A program made the position numbers and the translations under genes. Under the pieces are notes generated by a model that worked only from the letters and a program-made list of their open reading frames with translations, was not told the origin of the DNA and searched no databases. DNA of 37,756 nt from JBOGGN01 sp050744165 (GTDB lineage Bacteria; Actinomycetota; Acidimicrobiia; Acidimicrobiales; Palsa-688), in NCBI GenBank assembly GCA_050744165.1, contig JBOGGN010000380.1:1-37756 (forward strand), given 5' to 3'. Below are positions 1-7,780 of this stretch, one piece after another. The stretch's first letter is position 1, and each line of letters starts with the position of its first letter.

Positions 1-39
1 ACCCTGTACTGCCCGGGGTACGCCTCCCGCGTCGACTGA
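1..39 (+). CDS. Possible 3' end of a gene cut by the window edge
   Basis: Reading from base 1 gives a 12-codon open frame that ends in TGA at 37-39 (last residues ...ASRVD). It would converge on the polymerase gene that ends at 71. So short a fragment cannot be assigned to a family, and it may be chance. Confidence 0.25.
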   Translation, partial: TLYCPGYASRVD

Positions 40-70
40 GAGCTGCTGGCCGGCTGCGCCGCCTCTTCGG

Positions 71-1189
71 TTAGCGCTTCGTCTCCCAGGACGGCCGTAG
101 GGTCTCTCCGCCGTCGTCGGCGTCAGAGCCTGGGTCGGCCGCAGGGCTTGGGTCGGCGCCAGGGACCGGATCGGCGGCAGGTGCCGGGGCTCGAGCCCGG
201 CTCGGTGCGACCCGGGGTGGCTCGTCGGGCATCTTGGGGTAGACGGGCGGCCAGGGCGCATCGTGAAGCCCGGCTGCCCGGTCCCGCTCGTGCATGGCCA
301 GCATGGGCTCGAGCGACTGCGGGTGCTCGACCATCGGCGCCCAGGGGTCGCCGTCTCGCGCCACCCGGCCAGGAACGTTGCGGATCGTCAACACGTCCGG
401 GTGCACGGACTCCAACTCGTCCCACGCGAACGGGGTCGACACCTGGGCACCAGGCCGGGCCCGGACGGACCAGGCACCGAAGACTGTCTTATGCGGGGCG
501 TTCTGGTTGAAGTCGACGAACACCCTGGTGCCCCGCTCCTCCTTCCACCAGGCGGCGGTCATGAGGTCCGGCCGCCGGCGCTCGAGTTCGCGAGCGACCG
601 CCACCGCAGCCGACCGCACCTGGTAGGAGTCCCACCGCGGTTGGAGGCGGACGTAGACGTGGATCCCCCGGTTGCCGGTGGTCTTCGGCATGCCCACAAT
701 GCCGAGTTCCTCGAGCAGCCGGTGCACCTCGTCGGCTCCCTCGCGGACCATCTCGAAGGTGACCCCCGGTGTCGGGTCGAGATCGATACGCAGCTCGTCG
801 GCGTGGGCGGGATCGTCCGCCTGGTTGGGCCACACGTGGAACCCGAGGCAGGCCAGGTTGACGGCCCACAGCACATGGGCGAGGTCAGCGGCGACCAGCG
901 CATCGGACGTGGTTCCGTTGGGCGTGCTGACGACTGTGGTCTGCAGCCAGTCCGGGCGAGACTCAGGCACCCGCTTCTGGAAGAACGATTGCTTGCCCGC
1001 CCCGTGCGGGAAGCGCTGCAACAGCACGGGACGGCCGCCCATTGCCGCCAGCAGCGGCTGTTCCACCGCCTGGTAGTACTGGACCAAGTCAAGCTTGGTC
1101 TCGCCGTTCTCGGGAAAGAAGGTCTTCCCCGGGCTGGTGATCAGAAGCTCGTGGCCCGCCGCCTCGACCGCCACCACATCTTCGGCCAT
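71..1189 (-). CDS. LigD-type polymerase-domain protein (stand-alone PolDom)
   Basis: This 372-aa protein matches the archaeo-eukaryotic-primase-like polymerase domain of bacterial LigD. In non-homologous end joining that domain adds nucleotides at DNA breaks, with a preference for ribonucleotides. Visible motifs are RIDLDP (metal-binding Asp136 and Asp138), GNRGIHVY (His177) and VFVDFNQN (third acidic residue, about Asp226). The last 60 residues are a Pro/Ala/Asp-rich tail. There is no ligase or phosphoesterase domain, so it is the split form rather than a full LigD. No ku or ATP-dependent ligase gene lies in the window. A 63-aa protein is encoded 22 bp upstream on the same strand and may share its transcript. 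The family assignment is firm; the in vivo role depends on partners encoded elsewhere. Confidence 0.9.
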   Translation of the reverse strand: MAEDVVAVEAAGHELLITSPGKTFFPENGETKLDLVQYYQAVEQPLLAAMGGRPVLLQRFPHGAGKQSFFQKRVPESRPDWLQTTVVSTPNGTTSDALVAADLAHVLWAVNLACLGFHVWPNQADDPAHADELRIDLDPTPGVTFEMVREGADEVHRLLEELGIVGMPKTTGNRGIHVYVRLQPRWDSYQVRSAAVAVARELERRRPDLMTAAWWKEERGTRVFVDFNQNAPHKTVFGAWSVRARPGAQVSTPFAWDELESVHPDVLTIRNVPGRVARDGDPWAPMVEHPQSLEPMLAMHERDRAAGLHDAPWPPVYPKMPDEPPRVAPSRARAPAPAADPVPGADPSPAADPGSDADDGGETLRPSWETKR

Positions 1190-1211
1190 CGGCCTGCGAC
1201 GCTACCGCGGC

Positions 1212-1403
1212 CTACATCGAGGGGCGGGCCCCGAACAGCCATCGCCACCAGTGGCCTCCCGACTGGCCAATCTGCTGGTCGACGGCGGCCAGCTCGGCCT
1301 CAATGGCGGCGCGCTGTTCCTCGGGTGGGTCCTTCGCAAGCTCTTCCTGCAGGAAGCGCCGCCGCTCGGAGAGCCATGCCCTTCCGTTGACAATACCTGG
1401 CAT
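1212..1403 (-). CDS. Small charged protein of unknown function
   Basis: A short frame encodes about 63 aa from the ATG at 1403. Upstream in-frame starts are an ATG at 1412 and a weak TTG at 1496. The sequence is helical and highly charged (WLSERRRFLQEEL..., AAIEAELAAVDQQI) and ends in a Trp-rich stretch (GGHWWRWLFG). That composition fits a short helical hairpin with an amphipathic or membrane-contacting tail. It lies 22 bp upstream of the polymerase-domain gene on the same strand, so the two may be co-transcribed. I do not recognise the family. No convincing ribosome binding site marks the start, so the start is uncertain. Confidence 0.5.
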   Translation of the reverse strand: MPGIVNGRAWLSERRRFLQEELAKDPPEEQRAAIEAELAAVDQQIGQSGGHWWRWLFGARPSM

Positions 1404-1583
1404 CGAGCCCATGGTATGCCCGAGGCGGGCATTTGCGTGTTCAGCACCCGTCAGGAGGTCGCGAAATCTGCCGCATCCGGCTCTTGCATCTGGCAAATAG
1501 CCGGAAACGACTGTGTGGGTATTTCAAAGAAGAATGACCCATGCACGGCTGCTATTACCGACAAACCGGAGTACGGTTCGGGC

Positions 1584-1793
1584 ATGAGAATAAGTGCGCG
1601 CAACCAGCTGACCGGGACGATAACCTCCGTCGATCACGGCGCCGTGATGTCGACCGTCGTGATCCAACTCGACGGAGGCCAGGATGTCGTGGCGGCAATC
1701 ACCAAAGACTCGGCCGAGGGATTGAACCTGGCCGCTGGCGACGCGGTCACCGCAGTCATCAAGTCGACCGAGGTCATGGTCGCCAAGGAGTAG
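1584..1793 (+). CDS. Molbindin: single Mop/TOBE-domain molybdate-binding protein
   Basis: The 69-aa protein is one complete Mop domain: it starts SARNQLTGTI, has VDHGAVMSTVVIQL in the middle, and ends with AGDAVTAVIKSTEVMVAK. Free-standing Mop proteins oligomerise and bind molybdate or tungstate in the cytoplasm, acting as stores or buffers. Its length equals the family norm, so it is not a fragment of ModC or ModE. The ATG at 1584 begins exactly at the domain boundary; a longer upstream reading has no domain similarity. A weak GGAG lies 12 nt before it. It is followed 30 bp later by a permease gene on the same strand. No molybdate transporter or molybdenum-cofactor gene is in the window. Confidence 0.85.
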   Translation: MRISARNQLTGTITSVDHGAVMSTVVIQLDGGQDVVAAITKDSAEGLNLAAGDAVTAVIKSTEVMVAKE

Positions 1794-1823
1794 CCGGGGC
1801 GCAGGATCGCGCATACTCATCGG

Positions 1824-2969
1824 GTGCGTGCCATCCGGGCTGTCGGCCACGCCCTCGGCCTTGCGGGATCGATGACGTGGGAGATCCTCTGGGCGCTCGT
1901 CCTCGGCTTCGTGCTGTCAGCCGTCGTTCAGGCGGTTGTGCGGCGGGAGACGGTTGTGCGGCTGCTCGGCGACGACCGGCCTCGTACCCTGGCTGTCGCC
2001 GCTGGTCTCGGCGCCGCCAGTTCGTCGTGCTCGTACGCCGCCGTCGCGCTGGCACGCTCGCTCTTCCGCAAGGGCGCCAGCTTCACCGCCGCCATGGCGT
2101 TCGAGGTCGCCTCGACCAATCTCGTCATCGAGCTTGGGATCATCCTGGCGCTGCTGATCAGCTGGCAGTTCACGCTGGCCGAGTTCGTCGGCGGCCCCCT
2201 GATGATCGTCCTCCTCGCGGTGCTGTTCCGACTGACCCTTCGCCGTCGCCTCCTTGAGGAGGCCGGCGCCCAGGCCGACCGCGGAGTCGCCGGGGTGATG
2301 GAGGGACACGCCGCCATGGACATGAGCGTCGGAGGCGACGGCGGTTTCTGGGCCCGCCTGCGTTCCCCCGCCGCCTACACCGCCGTGTCGCACATCTTCG
2401 TCATGGAATGGGCGGCCGTTCTGCGCGACATCGTGCTTGGGCTACTCATTGCCGGCGCGGTCGGCGCGTGGGTGCCTGGTTCGTTCTGGCGACACTTCTT
2501 TCTCGCCAACCACCCACTGCTTTCGAAGGCCTGGGGACCACTGGTCGGGCCACTGGTGGCCGTCGTCAGCTTCGTGTGCTCGATCGGCAACGTCCCCCTC
2601 GCCGCCGTCTTGTGGAACGGCGGCATCAGCTTCGGCGGCGTCGTCAGCTTCATCTTTGCTGACCTCATCATCCTGCCCATCCTTGTGATCTACCGGAAGT
2701 ACTACGGGACGAGGATGGCGCTGTTCCTCGCCGCCACCTTCTACACCGCTATGGCGATGGCCGGCTATCTCGTGGAGGCGGTGTTCGGGCTGTTGGGGCT
2801 GGTGCCCCACCAACGGGCGGCCAGGGTCGTCGAGGCGAGCATCACTTGGAACTACACAACGTTTCTCAACCTGGCCTTCCTCGTTCTGGCCGGGGCCCTT
2901 GTCCTCCGGTTCGTGCGCAGCGGCGGCATGCCCATGCTCAAGATGATGGGCGGCGCACCGTCGGATTGA
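1824..2969 (+). CDS. UPF0718/ArsP-like integral membrane permease
   Basis: This 381-aa polytopic membrane protein has about eight hydrophobic segments, for example WEILWALVLGFVLSAVVQAV and ISFGGVVSFIFADLIILPIL. It has the two related halves typical of the COG0701 (DUF318/UPF0718) predicted permeases. The first half carries AASSSCSYAAVALARSLF and the second carries VCSIGNVPLAAVLWNGG; the conserved cysteine-containing turns are hallmarks of the family. Some members (ArsP) export organoarsenicals, but the substrate here cannot be read from sequence. A hydrophilic loop of about 40 residues (ADRGVAGVMEG...) separates the halves. The start is GTG at 1824. It is preceded at short distance by the molbindin gene, and nothing shows they act together. 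It converges on the gene ending at 2997. Confidence 0.82.
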   Translation: MRAIRAVGHALGLAGSMTWEILWALVLGFVLSAVVQAVVRRETVVRLLGDDRPRTLAVAAGLGAASSSCSYAAVALARSLFRKGASFTAAMAFEVASTNLVIELGIILALLISWQFTLAEFVGGPLMIVLLAVLFRLTLRRRLLEEAGAQADRGVAGVMEGHAAMDMSVGGDGGFWARLRSPAAYTAVSHIFVMEWAAVLRDIVLGLLIAGAVGAWVPGSFWRHFFLANHPLLSKAWGPLVGPLVAVVSFVCSIGNVPLAAVLWNGGISFGGVVSFIFADLIILPILVIYRKYYGTRMALFLAATFYTAMAMAGYLVEAVFGLLGLVPHQRAARVVEASITWNYTTFLNLAFLVLAGALVLRFVRSGGMPMLKMMGGAPSD

Positions 2970-2996
2970 AAAGGGCTTCGGCGGGGACCGAGAACC

Positions 2997-3632
2997 TCAA
3001 CCCGCCAGTTGCGCCGCCATACCCTCGTTCCACCCTCGGTCGATCAGGTCGGCCAGGTTGATCCGCCGGAGTCCGACGACCTCAGCGACTCGGCGGTTGA
3101 CCACGAGTGCCACCTGCTCGGCCACTTCGCCATTGGCGTTGCCCAGGGTTTGCAGGATCATCGCCATCATTGCGGACACGCGGAGTTCAACCGACACCTC
3201 AGGCGGCCCCAAGGTGGCGACGTCGAGCAGGGCGCAGGTCGGCGCTTCCAGCACCGTCTGGATGTGTAGCGGAACGACGACGTCGCCGAGAAATCGATGG
3301 GCGGGGCCGCCGGCGGAGATATCGATGGTCAGTTCGGCCGGAATCGATGCCTCGAACCCGAGCAGCGGTCCCGGCGCCGGGGTCACCTTGACGGGCCCGA
3401 TGACACCGAAGCCGTTGGCGGTCGCGGCGCCGCCGGGGCCGACGCGCAGCGGTCCCACCTGGATCCGCTCACCGGCGACCCGGGCCACGACGGCCGCCAC
3501 CCGCTCGCAGGTGATGGCGTCTCGGAGGAGGTTGACGACGAACTGCTCGGCGGTCACAGCCGTGCCTACTGGCGCCGGATCCCGGGCCGGTGCCACATCC
3601 CCGGCCGGCGGGGAATCGGTCAGCTCGGTCAT
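2997..3632 (-). CDS. Unknown conserved-looking protein coupled to zwf
   Basis: The likely start is the ATG at 3632, whose ATGA overlaps the stop of zwf, giving 211 aa. An upstream extension overlapping zwf is non-homologous reading. After about 20 disordered residues the protein has a leading helix (TAEQFVVNLLRDAI), then a long beta-rich stretch (ERIQVGPLRVGP, VIGPVKVTPAPG, AELTIDIS, VVVPLHIQTVLEAP). It ends with a helix and the tail NRRVAEVVGLRRINLADLID. The pattern of extended strands followed by a terminal helix recalls bacterial lipid-binding-like proteins, but this is a weak impression. There is no signal peptide or membrane segment. In many actinobacteria the position next to zwf is held by OpcA, a G6PDH assembly protein; this sequence does not look like OpcA. 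Function unknown. Confidence 0.75.
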   Translation of the reverse strand: MTELTDSPPAGDVAPARDPAPVGTAVTAEQFVVNLLRDAITCERVAAVVARVAGERIQVGPLRVGPGGAATANGFGVIGPVKVTPAPGPLLGFEASIPAELTIDISAGGPAHRFLGDVVVPLHIQTVLEAPTCALLDVATLGPPEVSVELRVSAMMAMILQTLGNANGEVAEQVALVVNRRVAEVVGLRRINLADLIDRGWNEGMAAQLAG

Positions 3633-5032
3633 CCCGGCCCCGGCACATCCGGATGGTGCCATGTCCCGCCGGGGATGAGGCGGTCGGCTTCGGCAGGCCC
3701 CCAACACCCACGCGGGTAGACGTGCACGGGTTGTGGATGTTCGAGCACTGGCTGGACGATGCGCCACGCCTCTTCGACCATGTCCTCCCGGGCGAAGCGG
3801 CGCTGGTTGCCGGCCAAGGCGTCGTCCAGCAGGCGCTCGTAGGCCTCTTGGCGGACGCCCAGAACTGACGGGAAGTCGACCGACAGCTCCACGGGGTGGG
3901 TGTTGTCCAAACGGCCCGGCGACTTGGCCTGAACCCAGAGGCTGACCCCGTCATCGGCGCCCAGCCGGAAGCGCAGCAGGTTGGGGTCGGCCACGTGCCC
4001 CTCCTCGCCCATGAAAAGCATCTTGGGAGGCGGGGAGAGCTCGACTGTGGCCTCGGTGGCGGTGGCCGCCATGGCCTTGCCAGCCCGAACCAGCCAGGGC
4101 ACGCCCGCCCAGCGCCAGCTGTCGATGGAGAAGCGCAGCGCCGCGTAGGTTTCGGTGGTCGACCCCGACGCCACCCCGGGCTCGGCCAGGTACCCGTCGT
4201 ACTGGCCCCGCACCACATCGGTGGGGACCACCGGCGGCATGGCTTTGAGCACCTTGACCTTCTCGTCGCGCAGACTGTCGGCGTCGTCGCGCACCGGGGG
4301 TTCCATCGCCAGCATGGTGATGACCTGGAGCAGATGGTTTTGCACCACGTCGCGGACCGCGCCCACCGAGTCGTAGAAGGCGCCCCGGCCCTCGACCCCG
4401 AAGGCTTCGGCCATGGTGATCTCCACGTTGCTGACGAAGCGGCGGTTCCAGATCGGCTCGAGGAAGCTGTTGGCAAAGCGGAACACCAGCAGGTCCTCGA
4501 CCGGTTCCTTGCCCAGGTAGTGGTCGATGCGGAAGATGTGCGATTCGCGGAACGCCCGCCGGAGCACCCGGTTGAGATCCTTGGCCGAGGCCAGGTCCCG
4601 GCCGAAGGGCTTCTCGATGACGACCCGGCTGCCCCGGTTGAGCCCGACGGCGGCCAGCGATTCGACAACGGTGGAAAAAAGCGTCGGCGGTATTGCCAAA
4701 TAGTGGACGGGGCGGCAGGCGCCCGTCTCCTTCAAGCGGGCAGCCAGTCGCTCGAAGGTGCCCCGGTCGGCGTAGTCGCCCGCCACCATCGAGAGTTGCT
4801 GCAACAGACGCTCGAGGACACCCTCGTCAACCGCCTTGACCGTGGCGGCGATCGCAGACTTGGCGTAAGCGCGCAGGCCGTCGTCGTCCCAATCCGATTT
4901 GGCGACGCCGATCACCAGCACCGTGAGGTCGCCGGCGGCGGTCATGTGGTAGAGGGCCGGGAACAGTTTTTTCTTTGCCAGATCCCCGGTCGCCCCGAAG
5001 AGCACCAGGGCATCGGCCTTTTGTTCGGTCAT
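3629..5032 (-). CDS. zwf: Glucose-6-phosphate 1-dehydrogenase
   Basis: The 467-aa enzyme oxidises glucose 6-phosphate to 6-phosphoglucono-lactone with NAD(P)+, the entry step of the oxidative pentose phosphate pathway. The N-terminus carries the dinucleotide-binding motif FGATGDLAKKKLFP (residues 12-25). The active-site signature RIDHYLGKEPVEDL lies near 168-181, with His171 and Lys175 in the catalytic positions. The C-terminal domain has normal family features (PPKMLFMG, RNLL-like strand) and the length is usual. The ATG at 5032 overlaps the pgi stop by 4 nt, and its own stop overlaps the next start by 4 nt. It therefore sits third in a translationally coupled gnd-pgi-zwf-unknown operon. No 6-phosphogluconolactonase gene is present in the window. 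Confidence 0.96.
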   Translation of the reverse strand: MTEQKADALVLFGATGDLAKKKLFPALYHMTAAGDLTVLVIGVAKSDWDDDGLRAYAKSAIAATVKAVDEGVLERLLQQLSMVAGDYADRGTFERLAARLKETGACRPVHYLAIPPTLFSTVVESLAAVGLNRGSRVVIEKPFGRDLASAKDLNRVLRRAFRESHIFRIDHYLGKEPVEDLLVFRFANSFLEPIWNRRFVSNVEITMAEAFGVEGRGAFYDSVGAVRDVVQNHLLQVITMLAMEPPVRDDADSLRDEKVKVLKAMPPVVPTDVVRGQYDGYLAEPGVASGSTTETYAALRFSIDSWRWAGVPWLVRAGKAMAATATEATVELSPPPKMLFMGEEGHVADPNLLRFRLGADDGVSLWVQAKSPGRLDNTHPVELSVDFPSVLGVRQEAYERLLDDALAGNQRRFAREDMVEEAWRIVQPVLEHPQPVHVYPRGCWGPAEADRLIPGGTWHHPDVPGPG

Positions 5033-6651
5033 TGCGCCGCCCGGTACCGGTTGATGAGGGCGTTGGTGGAGCTGTCGTGGCCCCACTCGGGTCGGGCCGA
5101 AACCCCCAGTTGGGGCACGATGCGCAGGGCGAGGCTTTTTCCCAGCTCTACTCCCCACTGATCGAAGCTGTTGATCTGCCAGATCGTGCCCTGGGTGAAG
5201 ACTTTGTGCTCGTAGGTGGCGATCAGCTGGCCGAGGACGTGGGGCGTCAGCTTGGGGGCCAGGATCGTGTTGGTCGGCCGGTTGCCCTCGAAGGTCCGGT
5301 GCGGCACCTGGGCGGCGGGGATGCCCTCGGCCGCCGCCTGCTCGGAGGTCTTCCCGAAGGCCAGGGCTTCGGTCTGGGCGAAGAAGTTGGCCATCAACAG
5401 GTCGTGCTGCTCGCCGACGTGGTGGTTGGGCGCCAGAAACCCGATGAAGTCGCAGGGAATCAGCCGCGTCCCCTGATGGATCAGCTGGTAGAAGGCGTGC
5501 TGGCCGTTGGTGCCGGGTTGGCCCCACACGATGGGCCCCGTCTTCCAGCTGACCCGGTCGCCGGCCAGTGTCACCGACTTGCCGTTGCTTTCCATGTCGA
5601 GTTGCTGCAGGTACGCGGTGAGCTTCGACAGATACTGGTTGTACGGGAGAATGGCCTGAGTCTCGGCCCCGAAGAAGTTGATGTACCACACCCCGATTAG
5701 TCCGAGGAGCACCGGGACGTTGGCTTCGAAGGGCGTAGTGCGGAAATGCTCGTCGATGGCGTGAAATCCCGACAGCATCTCGGCGAAAGAGGCAGGGCCG
5801 ATGGCGATCATCAGCGACAGGCCGATGGCCGACGGGTAGGAATAGCGGCCGCCGACCCAATCCCAAAACTCGAACATGTTGTTGGTGTCGATCCCGAATT
5901 CCGCCACCGCCTTGGCGTTGGTGGACACCGCCACAAAGTGCTTGGCGATCGCCGCCGGATCCTTGAGCCGGTCCAGCGCCCATTGCTTGGCGGCACGGGC
6001 ATTGGTCAGGGTTTCCAGAGTGGTGAAGGTCTTCGAGGAGACGATGAACAGCGTCTCCTCCGGGTCGAGGTCGTTGGTCGCCTCCCAGATGTCGGTACCG
6101 TCGACGTTGGACACGAACCGGAACGTCCTGCTCCGGTCCGAATAGTCGACCAGCGCTTCGTAGGCCATCGCGGGGCCGAGGTCGGACCCACCGATGCCGA
6201 TGTTGACGACGTTCTTGATGGCCTTGCCGGTGTGCCCGCGCCAGTCACCGCTGCGGACTCGCTCCGCGAAGGCACCCATGCGGGTGAGGACATGGTGGAC
6301 CTCCTCGACGACGTTGACGCCGTCAACGTCGATGCGGGACCCCGCCGGTGCCCGGAGGGCCACGTGGAGCACCGCCCGGTTCTCGGTCGTGTTGATCTTC
6401 TGGCCCGAGAACATGGCGTCGATGCGCGCCCGCAGGCCCGATGCCTCGGCCAAGGCGACGAGCAATCCGATGGTCTCGGCGGTGAGGCGGTTCTTCGAAT
6501 AGTCGAGGAAGAGGTCGCCGCCTGTGGCGGTGAGCGTCGAGCCCCGCCCAGGGTCGGCGGCGAAGAGCTGCGCCAGGTGGTCGTCGCCATGGGCGTCGAA
6601 ATGGGTCTGCAGCGCCTGCCACTCGGGCAGCTCCGGGGGCGCGGTGATCAT
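5029..6651 (-). CDS. pgi: Glucose-6-phosphate isomerase
   Basis: The 540-aa protein interconverts glucose 6-phosphate and fructose 6-phosphate. Signatures are clear: IGIGGSDLGPAM in the substrate-binding loop, GGRYSYPSAIG, the glutamine-rich GQPGTNGQHAFYQLIHQGT segment with catalytic His, and the C-terminal NSFDQWGVELGK signature with the conserved lysine. Length matches the family. The ATG at 6651 overlaps the gnd stop by 4 nt (ATGA), which fixes the start. Because pgi sits between gnd and zwf, the operon can cycle fructose 6-phosphate back into the oxidative branch. That would favour reducing-equivalent production; this is inference from gene order. Confidence 0.96.
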   Translation of the reverse strand: MITAPPELPEWQALQTHFDAHGDDHLAQLFAADPGRGSTLTATGGDLFLDYSKNRLTAETIGLLVALAEASGLRARIDAMFSGQKINTTENRAVLHVALRAPAGSRIDVDGVNVVEEVHHVLTRMGAFAERVRSGDWRGHTGKAIKNVVNIGIGGSDLGPAMAYEALVDYSDRSRTFRFVSNVDGTDIWEATNDLDPEETLFIVSSKTFTTLETLTNARAAKQWALDRLKDPAAIAKHFVAVSTNAKAVAEFGIDTNNMFEFWDWVGGRYSYPSAIGLSLMIAIGPASFAEMLSGFHAIDEHFRTTPFEANVPVLLGLIGVWYINFFGAETQAILPYNQYLSKLTAYLQQLDMESNGKSVTLAGDRVSWKTGPIVWGQPGTNGQHAFYQLIHQGTRLIPCDFIGFLAPNHHVGEQHDLLMANFFAQTEALAFGKTSEQAAAEGIPAAQVPHRTFEGNRPTNTILAPKLTPHVLGQLIATYEHKVFTQGTIWQINSFDQWGVELGKSLALRIVPQLGVSARPEWGHDSSTNALINRYRAAQ

Positions 6652-7667
6652 GTCAGGCCTGGCTTCTCGAGGTGGCCACCAAACTCCTTGCGCATCGCCG
6701 ACAGGACCCGGTCGGCGAAATCGGCGTTGTGCTGGCTGTTGAATCGCTGGAACAGGGCGGTGGTGAGCACTGCCGCGGGCACCCCCTCCTCCACCGCAGC
6801 CCGGGCCGTCCAGCGGCCCTCGCCCGAGTCGGACACCCGGCCGCTGAAGTCCTTCAGACCGGGGTCGGCGAAGAGGGCGTGGGCCGTGAGGTCGAGCAGC
6901 CAGGAGCTGACCACGCTGCCGCGGCGCCACAGCTCGGCCACCTCGGCGTTGTCGATCTCGTACTGGTAGTACTTCGGGTCCTGGAGTGGCGCCGTCTCGG
7001 CGTCCTGCTCCGATTGGTGTTTGCCGACGTCGGCCCGTTCGAGGATGGCGAGGCCTTCGGAGTAGGCGGCCATGATCCCGTACTCCACGCCGTTGTGGAC
7101 CATTTTCACGAAGTGGCCGGCGCCCGCGGGGCCGCAGTGGAGGTAGCCCCGCTCGGCGGTGGTGGGGTCACCCTGGCGCCCCTCCGTGCGAGGCGCCGCC
7201 GCCAATCCCGGGGCGATCGTCCGGAAGATGGGGTCGAGGAGGCGCACCGGCTCGTCTTCGCCGCCGATCATCAAGCAGAAGCCCCGCTCCAGGCCGAAGA
7301 CGCCGCCGCTGGTGCCCACGTCCAGATAGTGCAGGCCTTTCGGGCGCAGCGCCTCGGCTCGGTCGACGTCGTCGCGGTAGTACGAGTTGCCGCCGTCGAT
7401 GATGATGTCGCCGGGCTCCATCAGTTCGGCCAGCTGGTCGACGGTTGGCCCGGCGAAGGCCGCGGGCACCATGATCCACGCCGCCCGTGGCGGTGCCAGC
7501 TTCCCCACGAACTCCTTGAGCGAGTCGGCACCGGTCGCCCCCTCGGCCTCCAGTTGCTTCACGCTGTCGGGGCTGACGTCGTAGACGACGCACTCGTGCC
7601 CGTCTCGCATCAGGCGGCGGACCAAGTTGGCTCCCATCCGGCCCAATCCGATCATGCCGAGTTGCAC
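6648..7667 (-). CDS. gnd: 6-phosphogluconate dehydrogenase, short (NAD-type) form
   Basis: The 339-aa enzyme decarboxylates 6-phosphogluconate to ribulose 5-phosphate. It has the Rossmann motif GMIGLGRMGANLVRRL at the N-terminus, the substrate loop GTSGGVFGLERG and the active-site helix FVKMVHNGVEYGIM. Its length is about 130 residues less than the classical Gnd; it belongs to the short decarboxylating class often reported to prefer NAD+, though the cofactor is not proven here. The start is GTG at 7667, with an AGGAG Shine-Dalgarno five bases upstream, which decides it. It is the first gene of the coupled gnd-pgi-zwf-unknown operon. Confidence 0.94.
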   Translation of the reverse strand: MQLGMIGLGRMGANLVRRLMRDGHECVVYDVSPDSVKQLEAEGATGADSLKEFVGKLAPPRAAWIMVPAAFAGPTVDQLAELMEPGDIIIDGGNSYYRDDVDRAEALRPKGLHYLDVGTSGGVFGLERGFCLMIGGEDEPVRLLDPIFRTIAPGLAAAPRTEGRQGDPTTAERGYLHCGPAGAGHFVKMVHNGVEYGIMAAYSEGLAILERADVGKHQSEQDAETAPLQDPKYYQYEIDNAEVAELWRRGSVVSSWLLDLTAHALFADPGLKDFSGRVSDSGEGRWTARAAVEEGVPAAVLTTALFQRFNSQHNADFADRVLSAMRKEFGGHLEKPGLT

Positions 7668-7672
7668 ACGGT

Positions 7673-7680
7673 CTCCTTTC
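7673..7680 (-). promoter_or_regulatory. Shine-Dalgarno site of gnd
   Basis: The minus strand reads GAAAGGAG here. The GGAG core ends five bases before the GTG at 7667. It is the strongest ribosome binding site of this operon; the three downstream genes rely on overlapping stops and starts instead. Confidence 0.7.
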
Positions 7681-7780
7681 GAGCGGTCTGGTCCTTCCAC
7701 AGGGAGGCTACCGGTCCGGTGAGACCGTCTCTGCGGGCCATCCGGGGGTCGCTGGTGACGTTGCCGGTTGACGGACCTGG

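Noticed and set aside
1387..1415. TTGACA as a -35 box for molbindin
   Set aside because: No matching -10 at the right distance, and it lies within the small minus-strand gene about 190 bp from the start.
2997..3632. OpcA (G6PDH assembly protein)
   Set aside because: The position fits, but length and sequence pattern do not resemble OpcA.
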